Source: Trueperaceae bacterium (lineage in GTDB: Bacteria; Deinococcota; Deinococci; Deinococcales; Trueperaceae). Taken from it: DNA of 64,000 nucleotides. This document shows, one piece after another, positions 40,197 to 48,803 of this stretch (its first letter is position 1; the number at the start of each line of letters is the position of its first letter). The stretch lies in the NCBI GenBank assembly GCA_002707365.1, contig PAMQ01000017.1, positions 1 to 64,000 of the forward strand, written 5' to 3'. Position numbers and translations under genes: made by a program. Below the pieces are notes generated by a model. That model saw only the letters and a program-made list of their open reading frames with translations. It searched no databases and was not told the DNA's origin.

Positions 40197-42020
40197 TTAG
40201 TGGTCCATTTGTTTACCGTATAGCTCTCTGTACAAGCCAGATTTATTTACGAGTTCTAAATGAGTACCTGTTTGCACAATTCTGCCCTCGTCTAGTACGA
40301 CGATGCGGTCCGAATTAACAATAGTGGAGAGACGGTGGGCGATAATGAAAGTAGTCCGCCCTCTCATCAAAGTTTCAAGAGCCGCCTGCACCAGAGATTC
40401 AGATTCGCTATCAAGCGAACTAGTTGCTTCGTCTAGTATAAGTATCCTTGGGTCTTTTAACAGAGCCCGAGCAATTGATATGCGCTGGCGCTGGCCCCCG
40501 GAAAGTTTTATTCCTCGTTCACCTACAAGTGTGTTGTAACCGTCAGGAAACCTACTAATAAAGCTGTGAGCGTTTGCTGATTCAGCAGCTGCTAATAGCT
40601 CAGATTCTGAAGCCGTTGGTCGTCCATATCTTATGTTGGATGCGATTGAGCCTGAGAAGAGTGTTGTTTCCTTGGGGACAATGCCTATGTGACCCCTGAG
40701 TAACCTAGTTTCTAGTGAACGAAGATCTATACCATCCAGTTGAATTGAACCTTTAGTTGGGTCGTAAAATCTTGGAATGAGGGTGATTAGAGTGCTTTTG
40801 CCCGCACCTGATGGACCTACTAGGGCAATCACTTCACCTGGACAGGCTTCTAGGGTTAAATCTTTTAGGGTTGGGGTGAAGGGACGGTCCTTGTAGAAAA
40901 AGGTTACCCCATCGATGGAAATATGACCGTGTACCTGTTTCAGGTTTCTTGGGTTCTTGGGCTGCGAGAGGTCGGTATTAATATCGAGTAGCTCGAAAAT
41001 CCTATATGAAGCTCCCAAAGCTTGTTGGAGTTGGGCATATAAGTTGGTAAAAGATCCGACAGATCCTGCAACGAATATAGTAAGCAACAGGAATGCAATT
41101 AAATCTCCTGGAAGGAGATTTCCGGTTAGCACCTGTCGTCCCCCGAACCAAAGGACAATAGTTATACCTGTGAAAACCGCCAGAATAATACTCGGCACAA
41201 AGAAAGACCTATATAATACCCGGAGTCGCGCTTGGTCAAAAGAGCTATCGATCAGTTGTCCGTAATGCTCTCGTTCATTTTGTTCGGCGGTAAATGATTG
41301 GACAACTCGAATACCAGCAATTGCCTCTTCAGCGCTCGCATTGGCGTCAGCAACTCTGTCTTGAAATCGAGTACTTATTCGTTTTAGGCGTGTGCCGAAA
41401 TATGCACCAGCAATGATGATTCCCGGGATAACAGCCAACATCACCAGGGTGAGTTGAAGGTTTATTACGATCAAGACGCTTAAACCGCCTACCAGCGTGA
41501 TCAATTGGGTCACAAATTGAGCTAGGTCTTGTGCTACAAGCCCTTGGACAGTACCTACGTCTGAGGTGAGTCGGGACGTAATTTCTCCGGTTTTCCGTTC
41601 CTCGAAGAATGGGATTGAAAGGCCAAGAAGGTGGCTAAAGAGTTTTTTCCTAAGGTCTGCTACTACGCGTTCCCCGACCAATCCAAGAAAATAAACGCGG
41701 ACGAAATTGAACCCCGCCTGTGAGAGAAAAACGATTAGGAGGATCACTACGATTCGATTAATGTTAGGTAAGTCAGGATTGTTTCCGGTATGGGTAAACG
41801 CAGTGTTGAAAAGATCGCGTATTAGGAGGGGAAATATTATTTGCAAAGAACTAGCGACAACTACAGAAACTATACCAATCACCAATTGCCACTTGTAAGG
41901 TCGGGCAAAGGCTATGAGGCGCCAAAGTTGTGCAAAATTATCTTGCGTGAGCCGAGGTTGATTTCGGGGGTGGTCAGTACTAGTGGAGCGTTGAGGACTA
42001 TTTGATCTGATACGGAACAC
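40197..42020 (-). CDS. ABC exporter, fused permease and ATPase
   Basis: Half-transporter of the MsbA/multidrug type, 607 residues, expected to work as a homodimer in the inner membrane. Six membrane helices occupy about 45-330. The ATPase follows with GPSGAGKST (around 400), the signature LSGGQRQRISIARALL, Walker B ILILDEATSSLDS and the H-loop AHRLST. The Q-loop is unusual: VPKETTLFSG has Lys450 where the family has Gln. The substrate cannot be assigned (lipid or drug). The start is GTG 42020, five bases after TACACT on the minus strand, with no ribosome binding site. It is divergent from the acetoacetyl-CoA synthetase. Confidence 0.9.
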   Translation of the reverse strand: MFRIRSNSPQRSTSTDHPRNQPRLTQDNFAQLWRLIAFARPYKWQLVIGIVSVVVASSLQIIFPLLIRDLFNTAFTHTGNNPDLPNINRIVVILLIVFLSQAGFNFVRVYFLGLVGERVVADLRKKLFSHLLGLSIPFFEERKTGEITSRLTSDVGTVQGLVAQDLAQFVTQLITLVGGLSVLIVINLQLTLVMLAVIPGIIIAGAYFGTRLKRISTRFQDRVADANASAEEAIAGIRVVQSFTAEQNEREHYGQLIDSSFDQARLRVLYRSFFVPSIILAVFTGITIVLWFGGRQVLTGNLLPGDLIAFLLLTIFVAGSVGSFTNLYAQLQQALGASYRIFELLDINTDLSQPKNPRNLKQVHGHISIDGVTFFYKDRPFTPTLKDLTLEACPGEVIALVGPSGAGKSTLITLIPRFYDPTKGSIQLDGIDLRSLETRLLRGHIGIVPKETTLFSGSIASNIRYGRPTASESELLAAAESANAHSFISRFPDGYNTLVGERGIKLSGGQRQRISIARALLKDPRILILDEATSSLDSESESLVQAALETLMRGRTTFIIAHRLSTIVNSDRIVVLDEGRIVQTGTHLELVNKSGLYRELYGKQMDH

Positions 42021-42077
42021 AACTCAGTGTACTGCGTTCGAATCTCTTATTAAATTCAGGAGAATAACTAAGACCGT

Positions 42078-42083
42078 TAGAAT
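42078..42083 (+). promoter_or_regulatory. TANNNT box (TAGAAT) 6 bases before the CoA synthetase
   Basis: TAGAAT is followed by GAGTTT and ATG 42090 with no ribosome binding site. It fits the leaderless promoter pattern. Confidence 0.55.
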
Positions 42084-42089
42084 GAGTTT

Positions 42090-44081
42090 ATGGGCGCTAC
42101 GACACCTGGTAGATATATGTGTAAGGAGGGCGAACAGCCATTGCCTCTTTGGACACCCTCGTCGAACCGGATTTCAACAACTAATTTAGAGAAGTTTAGG
42201 CAGGCTGTAGGAGTCTACGTAAGGCGGGAAGTGCCTGATTATGCTTCACTCCATGAGTGGTCAATTGGAGATATAGGTGATTTCTGGTCTTTCTACGCCG
42301 GATACGCAGGGATCGCTTTTTCTGATGAGCCGCGGTTTATCACCAATGGAGATCCAATGCCAAATACCCGATGGTTCGGTGGAGCTACATTGAACTATGC
42401 CCAGGCTTTACTCTACCCGCCTGGAGTCAAGGGTTCAGACGCAGCCGTGGTTTCTGTAGTTGAGGGAGGGGCTGAACAGGTAACTACCTTTGCTGATCTC
42501 AGGAGACAGGTGGCTCAGGTCCAGGTCGCTCTTCGCAGAGAGGGAGTAGAAATTGGTGACCGCGTTGCAGCGTTCGCCACAAACACCACAGAAACCGTGG
42601 TACTTTTTCTTGCTTGTGCTAGTTTAGGAGCGGTTTTTTCAAGCTGCTCACCTGATTTCGGGCCTGAATCTGCATTAGCTCGTTTCGGCCAGATCAAACC
42701 TAAGCTACTTTTTGTTTCGGAGGCTTACTTCTATGGCGGCCATTTCTTCGATACTAGTAGTCAATGTGCGGTACTAGCAGCTTCTCTAGGAGTCACCAAT
42801 GTCATCTCCCTTCCCTATCTTAGTGAAACATGGGAAACCTCGTCTGGTGCAGTTGCTTGGTCTTCTTGGTTAGAATCAGGCGAGTGTGAATTAGAATTTT
42901 TACAACTACCTTTTGACCATCCTCTCTATATCCTTTTTTCTTCTGGCACAACAGGCCTACCTAAAGCCATTGTGCACAGGGCTGGTGGTGTACTAATAAC
43001 GCACCATAAAGAACATCATTTACACAACGATATTAGCAGTGGAGATAGGGTCCTATACTTCTCAACTTGTGGGTGGATGATGTGGAACTGGTTAGTCTCG
43101 GGGTTGGCGCAAGGTGCAACTATTTTCTTATACGAGGGATCTCCCGCGTATCCAGATTTGGGTGTTTTGTGGCGCCTTGCTCAACGTTACCGGATGACAT
43201 ATTTCGGAATAAGTGCCCGGTTCCTACATGGCATGGCAGCCCAAGGTGTTTCGCCAAAGTCGGATGTTGATCTTGATGACCTCCGGACTATCGCTTCGAC
43301 GGGTTCACCATTATCCCCAGCTGGGTTCCGTTACGTTTACGAGCACATTAAGGCTGATGTGCATCTAGCTAGTATCGCAGGGGGTACTGACGTGGTGGGT
43401 TGCTTTATGGCGGGGGTACCGACATTACCCGTTTTTGCTGGACAAATCCAGGGACCAACACTCGGGGTTGACTTAGTTGCACTAAACAATCATGGCCAAG
43501 TGGTGATTGGTGAGCCAGGTGAGTTGGTGATTCGCCAACCTATGCCATCGATGCCCCTTAAATTTTGGGATGATCCCAATGGAGGTAAATATAGAAGAGC
43601 CTATTTCACAGGTTTTGCAGGGTTATGGCAGCATGGAGATTTGATTGAACTAACAACTGAGCAAGGAATCGTAGTTTATGGTCGTAGTGATGCTACCTTG
43701 AATCCTGGTGGAGTTAGGATTGGTACGGCTGAGGTTTATCGACCCCTTGAAAGTCTTCCGGAAATTGTTGAGGCTGCTGCGGTTGGTCGGCAAGTTAAGG
43801 ACGATGAAGATATATGGCTATTCGTGGTATTGAAACAGGGTGTGAACTTAGATTCCGGGTTAAAAGAACGTATTTGTCATGTTATTAGGATCGGTGCTAG
43901 TCCGCGGCATGTGCCTAAACGGTTTTTTCAGATTGATGAATTACCCCGGACTCAAAGTGGAAAGTTAATGGAGATTGCTGTTGCTCAACTAGTGAATGGT
44001 GCAGAGATTACTAATCTTTCAGCGGTAGCTAATCCTGGGGCGCTTGATCATATTGCTGATCAAATCCAAAAAATCTACTGA
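42090..44081 (+). CDS. Acetoacetyl-CoA synthetase
   Basis: ATP-dependent ligase of the ANL superfamily that makes acetoacetyl-CoA from acetoacetate. The 663 residues and the order of blocks match that family: PLPLWTPSS near the start, FWSFYAGYAGIAF, RWFGGATLNYAQALL, the AMP motif LYILFSSGTTGLPKAIVHRAGG, WMMWNWLVSGLAQGATIFLYEG, IAGGTDVVGCF and the C-terminal lysine in RTQSGKLMEIAV. Nearby acetyl-CoA synthetases are similar, but the WMMWNWL and GTDVVG segments favour acetoacetate. It would feed ketone-body or polyhydroxybutyrate turnover. It is probably leaderless (TAGAAT box). No partner gene is beside it. Confidence 0.88.
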   Translation: MGATTPGRYMCKEGEQPLPLWTPSSNRISTTNLEKFRQAVGVYVRREVPDYASLHEWSIGDIGDFWSFYAGYAGIAFSDEPRFITNGDPMPNTRWFGGATLNYAQALLYPPGVKGSDAAVVSVVEGGAEQVTTFADLRRQVAQVQVALRREGVEIGDRVAAFATNTTETVVLFLACASLGAVFSSCSPDFGPESALARFGQIKPKLLFVSEAYFYGGHFFDTSSQCAVLAASLGVTNVISLPYLSETWETSSGAVAWSSWLESGECELEFLQLPFDHPLYILFSSGTTGLPKAIVHRAGGVLITHHKEHHLHNDISSGDRVLYFSTCGWMMWNWLVSGLAQGATIFLYEGSPAYPDLGVLWRLAQRYRMTYFGISARFLHGMAAQGVSPKSDVDLDDLRTIASTGSPLSPAGFRYVYEHIKADVHLASIAGGTDVVGCFMAGVPTLPVFAGQIQGPTLGVDLVALNNHGQVVIGEPGELVIRQPMPSMPLKFWDDPNGGKYRRAYFTGFAGLWQHGDLIELTTEQGIVVYGRSDATLNPGGVRIGTAEVYRPLESLPEIVEAAAVGRQVKDDEDIWLFVVLKQGVNLDSGLKERICHVIRIGASPRHVPKRFFQIDELPRTQSGKLMEIAVAQLVNGAEITNLSAVANPGALDHIADQIQKIY

Positions 44082-44408
44082 AATACACGAACTGGTAACT
44101 AAGGGAGGGTTATTTAAAATCACTATCGGTTGTACCTACCAATTAAGCTAGCTGATTGTTTCATAAGTTTGAGAATTATAGGTTGATATCGAAACGGTAG
44201 CAGGTTTGTACGAATGTCTCAAAATTGCCTCTGTTCAACTAGGACGGGCGCGGTTTTAGCTAGGACAGATTATTAATTGGTGGTGGTGAAAGCGGTTGGC
44301 TGTTCTGCAGACTATATTCTAAAGCAACACGATGCGTCAGGTTCGACTGTTTCGTTAGGCATCCGAATCATGGATATGGTTTTACGAGTCAGTAAGTAGG
44401 CTTGAAGG
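44082..44408. other. Gene-free region between the CoA synthetase and ruvB
   Basis: Nothing recognisable is seen in these 327 bases between convergent genes. GGTTCGACT at about 44341 resembles a tRNA T-loop, but no acceptor, anticodon or D arm pairs with it. No terminator with a T-run is clear. Confidence 0.35.
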
Positions 44409-45368
44409 TTATGCTGATGTTATCGGATAACCAAGATGACCATAGGCATGTTCTGTCGCTGTTCGACCACGAGGAGTCCGCCGAAGTAAACCAAGTTGAA
44501 TGAGGAAAGGCTCGTGTACTTCCTCTAGGGTGGTAGCATCTTCACCAATAGAGGTGGCAAGAGTTTCAAGTCCAACTGGGCCACCAGCAAATTTTTCAAT
44601 TAGGCTTGTCAGAATTGCTCGGTCTCGCCCGTCTAGCCCTATTTGATCGATTTCTAACTCACCGAGAGCAGTCCTAGTTCTTGCTAGACCTATAGTGCTT
44701 TCTCCAGCTACATCAGCGAAGTCCCTTACCCGCCTTAGTAAGCGCTTAGCAATCCTCATGGTTCCACGTGCGCGACGTCCTATCTCAAGTGCTGCGTCTG
44801 CATCTAGTGCAAAATTAAGGATTGTAGCATCACGGGTGACGCCCTCAGCTAGTTCAGTTTCAGTGTAGTACTCGAGGTGTTCTATAATTCCAAACCTACT
44901 TCTCATCGGCCCCGTAATGAGCCCGGCTCTAGTGGTGGCTCCGACTAATGTGAAGTGAGGCAAATCGAGTCGGATAGTTCGTGCTGCTGGACCTTGGCCC
45001 AATACTATGTCGATCTTAAAATCCTCCATAGCGGGATAAAGATGTTCTTCTGCTATTCTTCCAAGCCGGTGCATTTCGTCAATGAAAAGGATATCGCCAG
45101 TTTCAAGAGTGTTAGTTAAGATTGCGGCAAGATCTCCAGGTTTTTCTATGGCAGGTCCGCTAGTTACTCGAATTCCAGTGTTTAGTTCGTAGGCAATAAT
45201 GTGGGCTAGCGTTGTTTTTCCTAAACCTGGGGGTCCATATAACAGGACATGGTCTAAAGGTTGACCCCGATTTTTAGCCGCCTCGAGATACACTCGGAGC
45301 TTTTCCTTAAGTTTTTCTTGCCCTACGTAATCACTTAGGCTTTGGGGCCTTAGTGTACTTTCTTCCAC
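44409..45368 (-). CDS. ruvB: Holliday junction branch migration helicase RuvB
   Basis: Hexameric AAA+ motor that, with RuvA, drives branch migration of Holliday junctions. The 319-residue protein has [14 protein letters not shown], Walker [13 protein letters not shown] (44-55), Walker [12 protein letters not shown], the sensor [21 protein letters not shown] and the C-terminal winged helix [20 protein letters not shown]. The end is slightly shorter than in E. coli but all core parts are present. The start is GTG 45368. Both a short AAGGAG and a TAATCT box seven bases upstream are seen, so its initiation mode is ambiguous. ruvA and ruvC are not neighbours. Confidence 0.96.
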   Translation of the reverse strand: MEESTLRPQSLSDYVGQEKLKEKLRVYLEAAKNRGQPLDHVLLYGPPGLGKTTLAHIIAYELNTGIRVTSGPAIEKPGDLAAILTNTLETGDILFIDEMHRLGRIAEEHLYPAMEDFKIDIVLGQGPAARTIRLDLPHFTLVGATTRAGLITGPMRSRFGIIEHLEYYTETELAEGVTRDATILNFALDADAALEIGRRARGTMRIAKRLLRRVRDFADVAGESTIGLARTRTALGELEIDQIGLDGRDRAILTSLIEKFAGGPVGLETLATSIGEDATTLEEVHEPFLIQLGLLRRTPRGRTATEHAYGHLGYPITSA

Positions 45369-45621
45369 GCTCCTTAGATTAACATGGGGTTAAGACCCAT
45401 TCTATCAACCAAGGGAAATCGGAATGCGGAATTACCTGTTTTTGAGAAGGTGGTTATAAAATAATTTCGAAACCTAACTAACCCTTACGCATACAAACCA
45501 AAATTTTGTTGTCACATAATGATTGATGCAAGGTTCCAGGCTTGGTGCCTAATTAAACAAAATTATTTAGCGAGTCTTTAGGTTAGTCTATAGGGAATTC
45601 CAATCTGCTAGGAAGGCTTTA

Positions 45622-46164
45622 ATGAACACACATCGGATACAAATCGGCGAGGAAATTAGAGATCTACAGGTAATTAACCTTGGCGATGTTTCGCTGGCCC
45701 TGCTAAATCTTTTAGGGGATGCCCGGTTGACAGAGGCTGCAGCAACCGAACTTGTACCTCTTATCCCTAGTCAAGTCGAGGTTTTAGTAACTCCAGAGGT
45801 TAAGGCGGTGCCTCTTGCACACGCTATGAGCGTTAGGACCGACCTACCTTATGTCGTTGCGCGTAAGACCGAGAAGGCGTATATGGTTGATCCCCATTCA
45901 AGGCCTGTTTCGTCTATAACCACACGGACTCCACAGCTACTCGTAATTGACGGTGCTGATGTGCCTAAAATAGAAGGCAAAGTGGTGGCCATAGTCGATG
46001 ACGTGGTTAGTACTGGGGGTACTTTAGAAAGCCTAGTTAATCTAATAACTGACCTAGGTGGCGAGGTTGTGACCACTTTAGTCGTATTTACTGAAGGGGT
46101 GCGTAGAAATGATGTGATTTCTCTTGGTCATTTGCCCTTGTATGACAAAGTGGATGGGGTTTGA
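45622..46164 (+). CDS. Adenine-type phosphoribosyltransferase
   Basis: A 180-residue type I phosphoribosyltransferase. The PRPP-binding loop reads [17 protein letters not shown] (about 124-140), and the preceding [26 protein letters not shown] is like the APRT/XPRT group. Salvage of adenine or another purine is likely, but the base specificity is not fixed by these motifs. The ATG follows CTAGGAAGG. It lies 230 bases upstream of dnaG on the same strand; the gap is long enough for a separate promoter, so an operon is uncertain. Confidence 0.8.
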   Translation: MNTHRIQIGEEIRDLQVINLGDVSLALLNLLGDARLTEAAATELVPLIPSQVEVLVTPEVKAVPLAHAMSVRTDLPYVVARKTEKAYMVDPHSRPVSSITTRTPQLLVIDGADVPKIEGKVVAIVDDVVSTGGTLESLVNLITDLGGEVVTTLVVFTEGVRRNDVISLGHLPLYDKVDGV

Positions 46165-46394
46165 ACCTGGTCATCATCAAGCCAAACAATTTTTCTTTTC
46201 TACGTTCTAAGGAAGAGTTATAAAGGGTTTCCATATGGAGGTAAGAACCGTATTCCGGGAGGTTATTTACCTGGTAAAATTTGTCCCCCCTAAAGAGACT
46301 CTGTGCTATATTGACTGACCTGCTTCCTTTGTGGGTTTTAACCGATTTGGGGGCATAAGGGTGATCATTCTTGATTGCCATTTTGGAGAACGAT

Positions 46395-48224
46395 TTGCAG
46401 ACCGATACCAAGGAGTTGATACGGCAACGCTTAGATATCGCCGAGGTGGTCGGGGAGATGGTTTCTCTCAAGCCAGCAGGTCGTAGCCAGCTCAAAGGCT
46501 TATGTCCGTTTCACAATGAGAAGACCCCGTCCTTTCACGTTCATCAGGATAGGGGCTTTTTTTATTGCTTTGGTTGTCAGGCTCGGGGTGATGTTTTCGA
46601 TTTTGTGATGAGGACTCGGAGTTTAGAGTTTTTCGAAGCGCTACACTTTTTAGGCCAACGTGCCGGGATAGAAGTAGAGATAAATGCGCCGCGTGACCGT
46701 AGGCGGCGTGATTTGTTTGAAATAAACCGTATTGCAGCCGAGTTTTTCCGAACACATTTAAAGGGCGAGCCTCTCGAATACCTTCAAGGACGGGGATTGA
46801 GTGCTAATACGATTAGTTCGTTTGAACTTGGATATGCACCCAAGAGTTGGGATGATTTATTAAAGTTCGCGGTTACAAAAGGGGTGCCTGAAAAAGATCT
46901 CCTCGATGCTGGCTTAATCGTGGAGAATGAACGAGGGCGACGTTATGATCGCTTTCGTGATCGGGTTATGTTTCCGATCCGCGATTACTTAGGGCGTACT
47001 GTCGGCTTTTCGGGTAGGGTGATCGACGATGGTTCCCCTAAATACTTAAATACTTCAGAAACAGAAGTGTTCAAGAAGGCCGAGTTGCTTTATGGCTTAG
47101 ATGTATCCAAGGCAGCGATACGTGCTAAATCAGAATGCATCGTTGTAGAGGGGTACATGGATGTTATAGCACTACAACAGGTAGGTTTAGAAAACGTGGT
47201 AGCTACTCTTGGGACTACTTTGACACCGCAGCAAGCGCTGCAGTTGTCGCGATTGGATGTTCAACGATTATTTCTAGCTTTTGATGCCGATGAAGCAGGT
47301 CAACGTGCCGTATTAACCGGGCTGGAGCAATCAGTCGGTAGGCAGTTTTTGGTAAGCGCAATAAGCATACCTGCAGGTAAGGATCCAGCTGATGCAGTTT
47401 TGGGAGGCCATCTTGAAGAATTCAAGGTAGCTCTTCGAGGAGGAATCTCGGAAGTAGAGTACCGGTTTAGCTCGGTTTTAGAAAAGCATGAATCAAATAG
47501 TATTGAAGGGAAAAGGGCCATTCTCAATGAACTGTTACCTTCGTTACGACCCCGAGATGTTTTTGATCCAGTCGCTACAGAGATGAGGCGCCGGGTAGTG
47601 GACTACTTGGGAATTGAAGGATCACGTCTCGATGATTGGTTAAATAGTCAGAGACAGGCACAGCTTAATAATACTCAAGCTCGGGGTTTGCTTCGGTCGA
47701 CAGAGCAATACTCGCCGCTAGCCCTAATTGAGATTGAGGTTATCGCCCTTCTGCTTCTTGAGCCTGACAGGCTCAAGAAGCGTTTGCAAGTGGTAATCGC
47801 GGCACTGCCGCCAGGAGAAGATGAAGCATTACTACGGGAGTTTGAGGGTATATGTATTGATTGTGAATTTGATGATCAGGCAATCCTTATGCGTTATCGT
47901 GAACGGCCAGAGGCTCAAACACTGTTCGAGCGATTATTAATTAAGCCGGAGCAAGAGGAATTTCGTATCGACATTGATGGGCATATTGAGAAGTCCCTTT
48001 CACGTTTAAGGGAGCTTTATCTGGACGGAGAAAAGGAGACTCAGCGAGCGAGATTAATAGAAAGAATGAATGAAGTTAATCAGACTTTAACTGATCCAGA
48101 TCTTTCGCCCACGAAGTTAGAGAAATACTATAAGGAACTTGGTGAAATTAACACTGTGCTAGCTGCTCGTGACGCAGAACGTAGACTGCGTACTTCTGCC
48201 TCACATAAAGAGCGTAAGCGTTAA
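46395..48224 (+). CDS. dnaG: DNA primase DnaG
   Basis: Makes RNA primers for replication. The TTG at 46395 is preferred because TGGAGA stands five to ten bases upstream; an earlier in-frame TTG at 46371 is also possible. From there the protein has 609 residues. The zinc domain has Cys37, His40, Cys58 and Cys61 (CPFHNEKTPSF, FYCFGCQARGD). The TOPRIM core has VVEGYMDVIALQQVGLENVVATLGTTLT and LAFDADEAGQRA. The C-terminal helicase-binding domain is more divergent and rich in Glu, Leu and Arg. rpoD, often a neighbour, is absent here. Confidence 0.94.
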   Translation: MQTDTKELIRQRLDIAEVVGEMVSLKPAGRSQLKGLCPFHNEKTPSFHVHQDRGFFYCFGCQARGDVFDFVMRTRSLEFFEALHFLGQRAGIEVEINAPRDRRRRDLFEINRIAAEFFRTHLKGEPLEYLQGRGLSANTISSFELGYAPKSWDDLLKFAVTKGVPEKDLLDAGLIVENERGRRYDRFRDRVMFPIRDYLGRTVGFSGRVIDDGSPKYLNTSETEVFKKAELLYGLDVSKAAIRAKSECIVVEGYMDVIALQQVGLENVVATLGTTLTPQQALQLSRLDVQRLFLAFDADEAGQRAVLTGLEQSVGRQFLVSAISIPAGKDPADAVLGGHLEEFKVALRGGISEVEYRFSSVLEKHESNSIEGKRAILNELLPSLRPRDVFDPVATEMRRRVVDYLGIEGSRLDDWLNSQRQAQLNNTQARGLLRSTEQYSPLALIEIEVIALLLLEPDRLKKRLQVVIAALPPGEDEALLREFEGICIDCEFDDQAILMRYRERPEAQTLFERLLIKPEQEEFRIDIDGHIEKSLSRLRELYLDGEKETQRARLIERMNEVNQTLTDPDLSPTKLEKYYKELGEINTVLAARDAERRLRTSASHKERKR

Positions 48225-48317
48225 AGTGATACTAAAGTCGTGTCTAAATTAAGAGCTTACAGGTAGTAAAACAATGGACTACAAGAGGGTGAGTGCCTGT
48301 TACATCTTTGTTTCCGA

Positions 48318-48347
48318 TTGACTTTGTAAATTCGCCCCTGGTATGCT
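48318..48347 (+). promoter_or_regulatory. V-ATPase operon promoter
   Basis: TTGACT (48318-48323), an 18-base spacer and TATGCT (48342-48347) form a good promoter with the same spacing as the groESL promoter. Transcription would start near 48354, giving a leader of about 130 bases before the first ATPase gene. Confidence 0.6.
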
Positions 48348-48367
48348 GACTTCAAGAGCGTTAAGCG

Positions 48368-48399
48368 GTGTAAAAAGCCTTGTTTTTCGCTATTTTTTT
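48368..48399 (+). terminator. Possible attenuator in the V-ATPase leader
   Basis: A mostly AT hairpin (AAAAA 48372-48376 with TTTTT 48383-48387, lengthened by GTG/CGC-type pairs) is followed by TATTTTTTTG. It lies between the promoter at 48318-48347 and the first gene, so it could end some transcripts early. The stem is weak. Confidence 0.35.
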
Positions 48400-48482
48400 G
48401 ACATCATTCTGGTTGACGTTTACCAAGAAAAGTGCGATTTGATTCGCAAAAATCATATTTGAGATAGTGATAGGAGAGTGGG

Positions 48483-48803
48483 TTGGAAGCCAAGGGCGAA
48501 AAACTCCTGCAAGACCTTGCAAGTCACGAGCAGATCCTTGTTGGCCAAGTTGAAGATGCTCGGAAGCAAGCACTGGATATCGTCCAGCGAGCAAAGGACG
48601 AGGCAGATAAACTAATTTCCAAGTCTAAAGAGGACGGAAGCGTTTCGGCAACAGCCCGATTAAAAGATGCCGAAGTGGAAGCGGAGAACATACGTCAGGG
48701 GATCTTAGAGGCTGCTAAATCGGAAGTTAATGGCCTTGAAAAGCGGGCCGAAGATAACATCGATGAAGCAATAAAGACAGTCCTCGATAAGGTTATTCCG
48801 TGA
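48483..48803 (+). CDS. V-type ATPase subunit G/H (peripheral stalk)
   Basis: A 106-residue, highly charged and Ala-rich protein, helical through most of its length (LLQDLASHEQILVGQVEDARKQALDIVQRAKDEADK). It corresponds to the G/H stalk subunit that pairs with subunit E to hold the V1 head in Thermus-type ATPases. The assignment rests on its length, coiled-coil pattern and place as first gene of the operon. The start is TTG 48483, behind ATAGGAGAG. The GTG of the next gene overlaps its stop (GTGA). Confidence 0.75.
   Translation: MEAKGEKLLQDLASHEQILVGQVEDARKQALDIVQRAKDEADKLISKSKEDGSVSATARLKDAEVEAENIRQGILEAAKSEVNGLEKRAEDNIDEAIKTVLDKVIP

Noticed and set aside
42035-42055. GTTCGAATC, resembling a tRNA T-loop
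   Set aside because: The flanking bases do not form a T-stem and no other tRNA arms are present; it lies in a promoter region.
44341-44355. GGTTCGACT as a possible tRNA T-loop
   Set aside because: No matching acceptor stem, D arm or anticodon arm could be found upstream.
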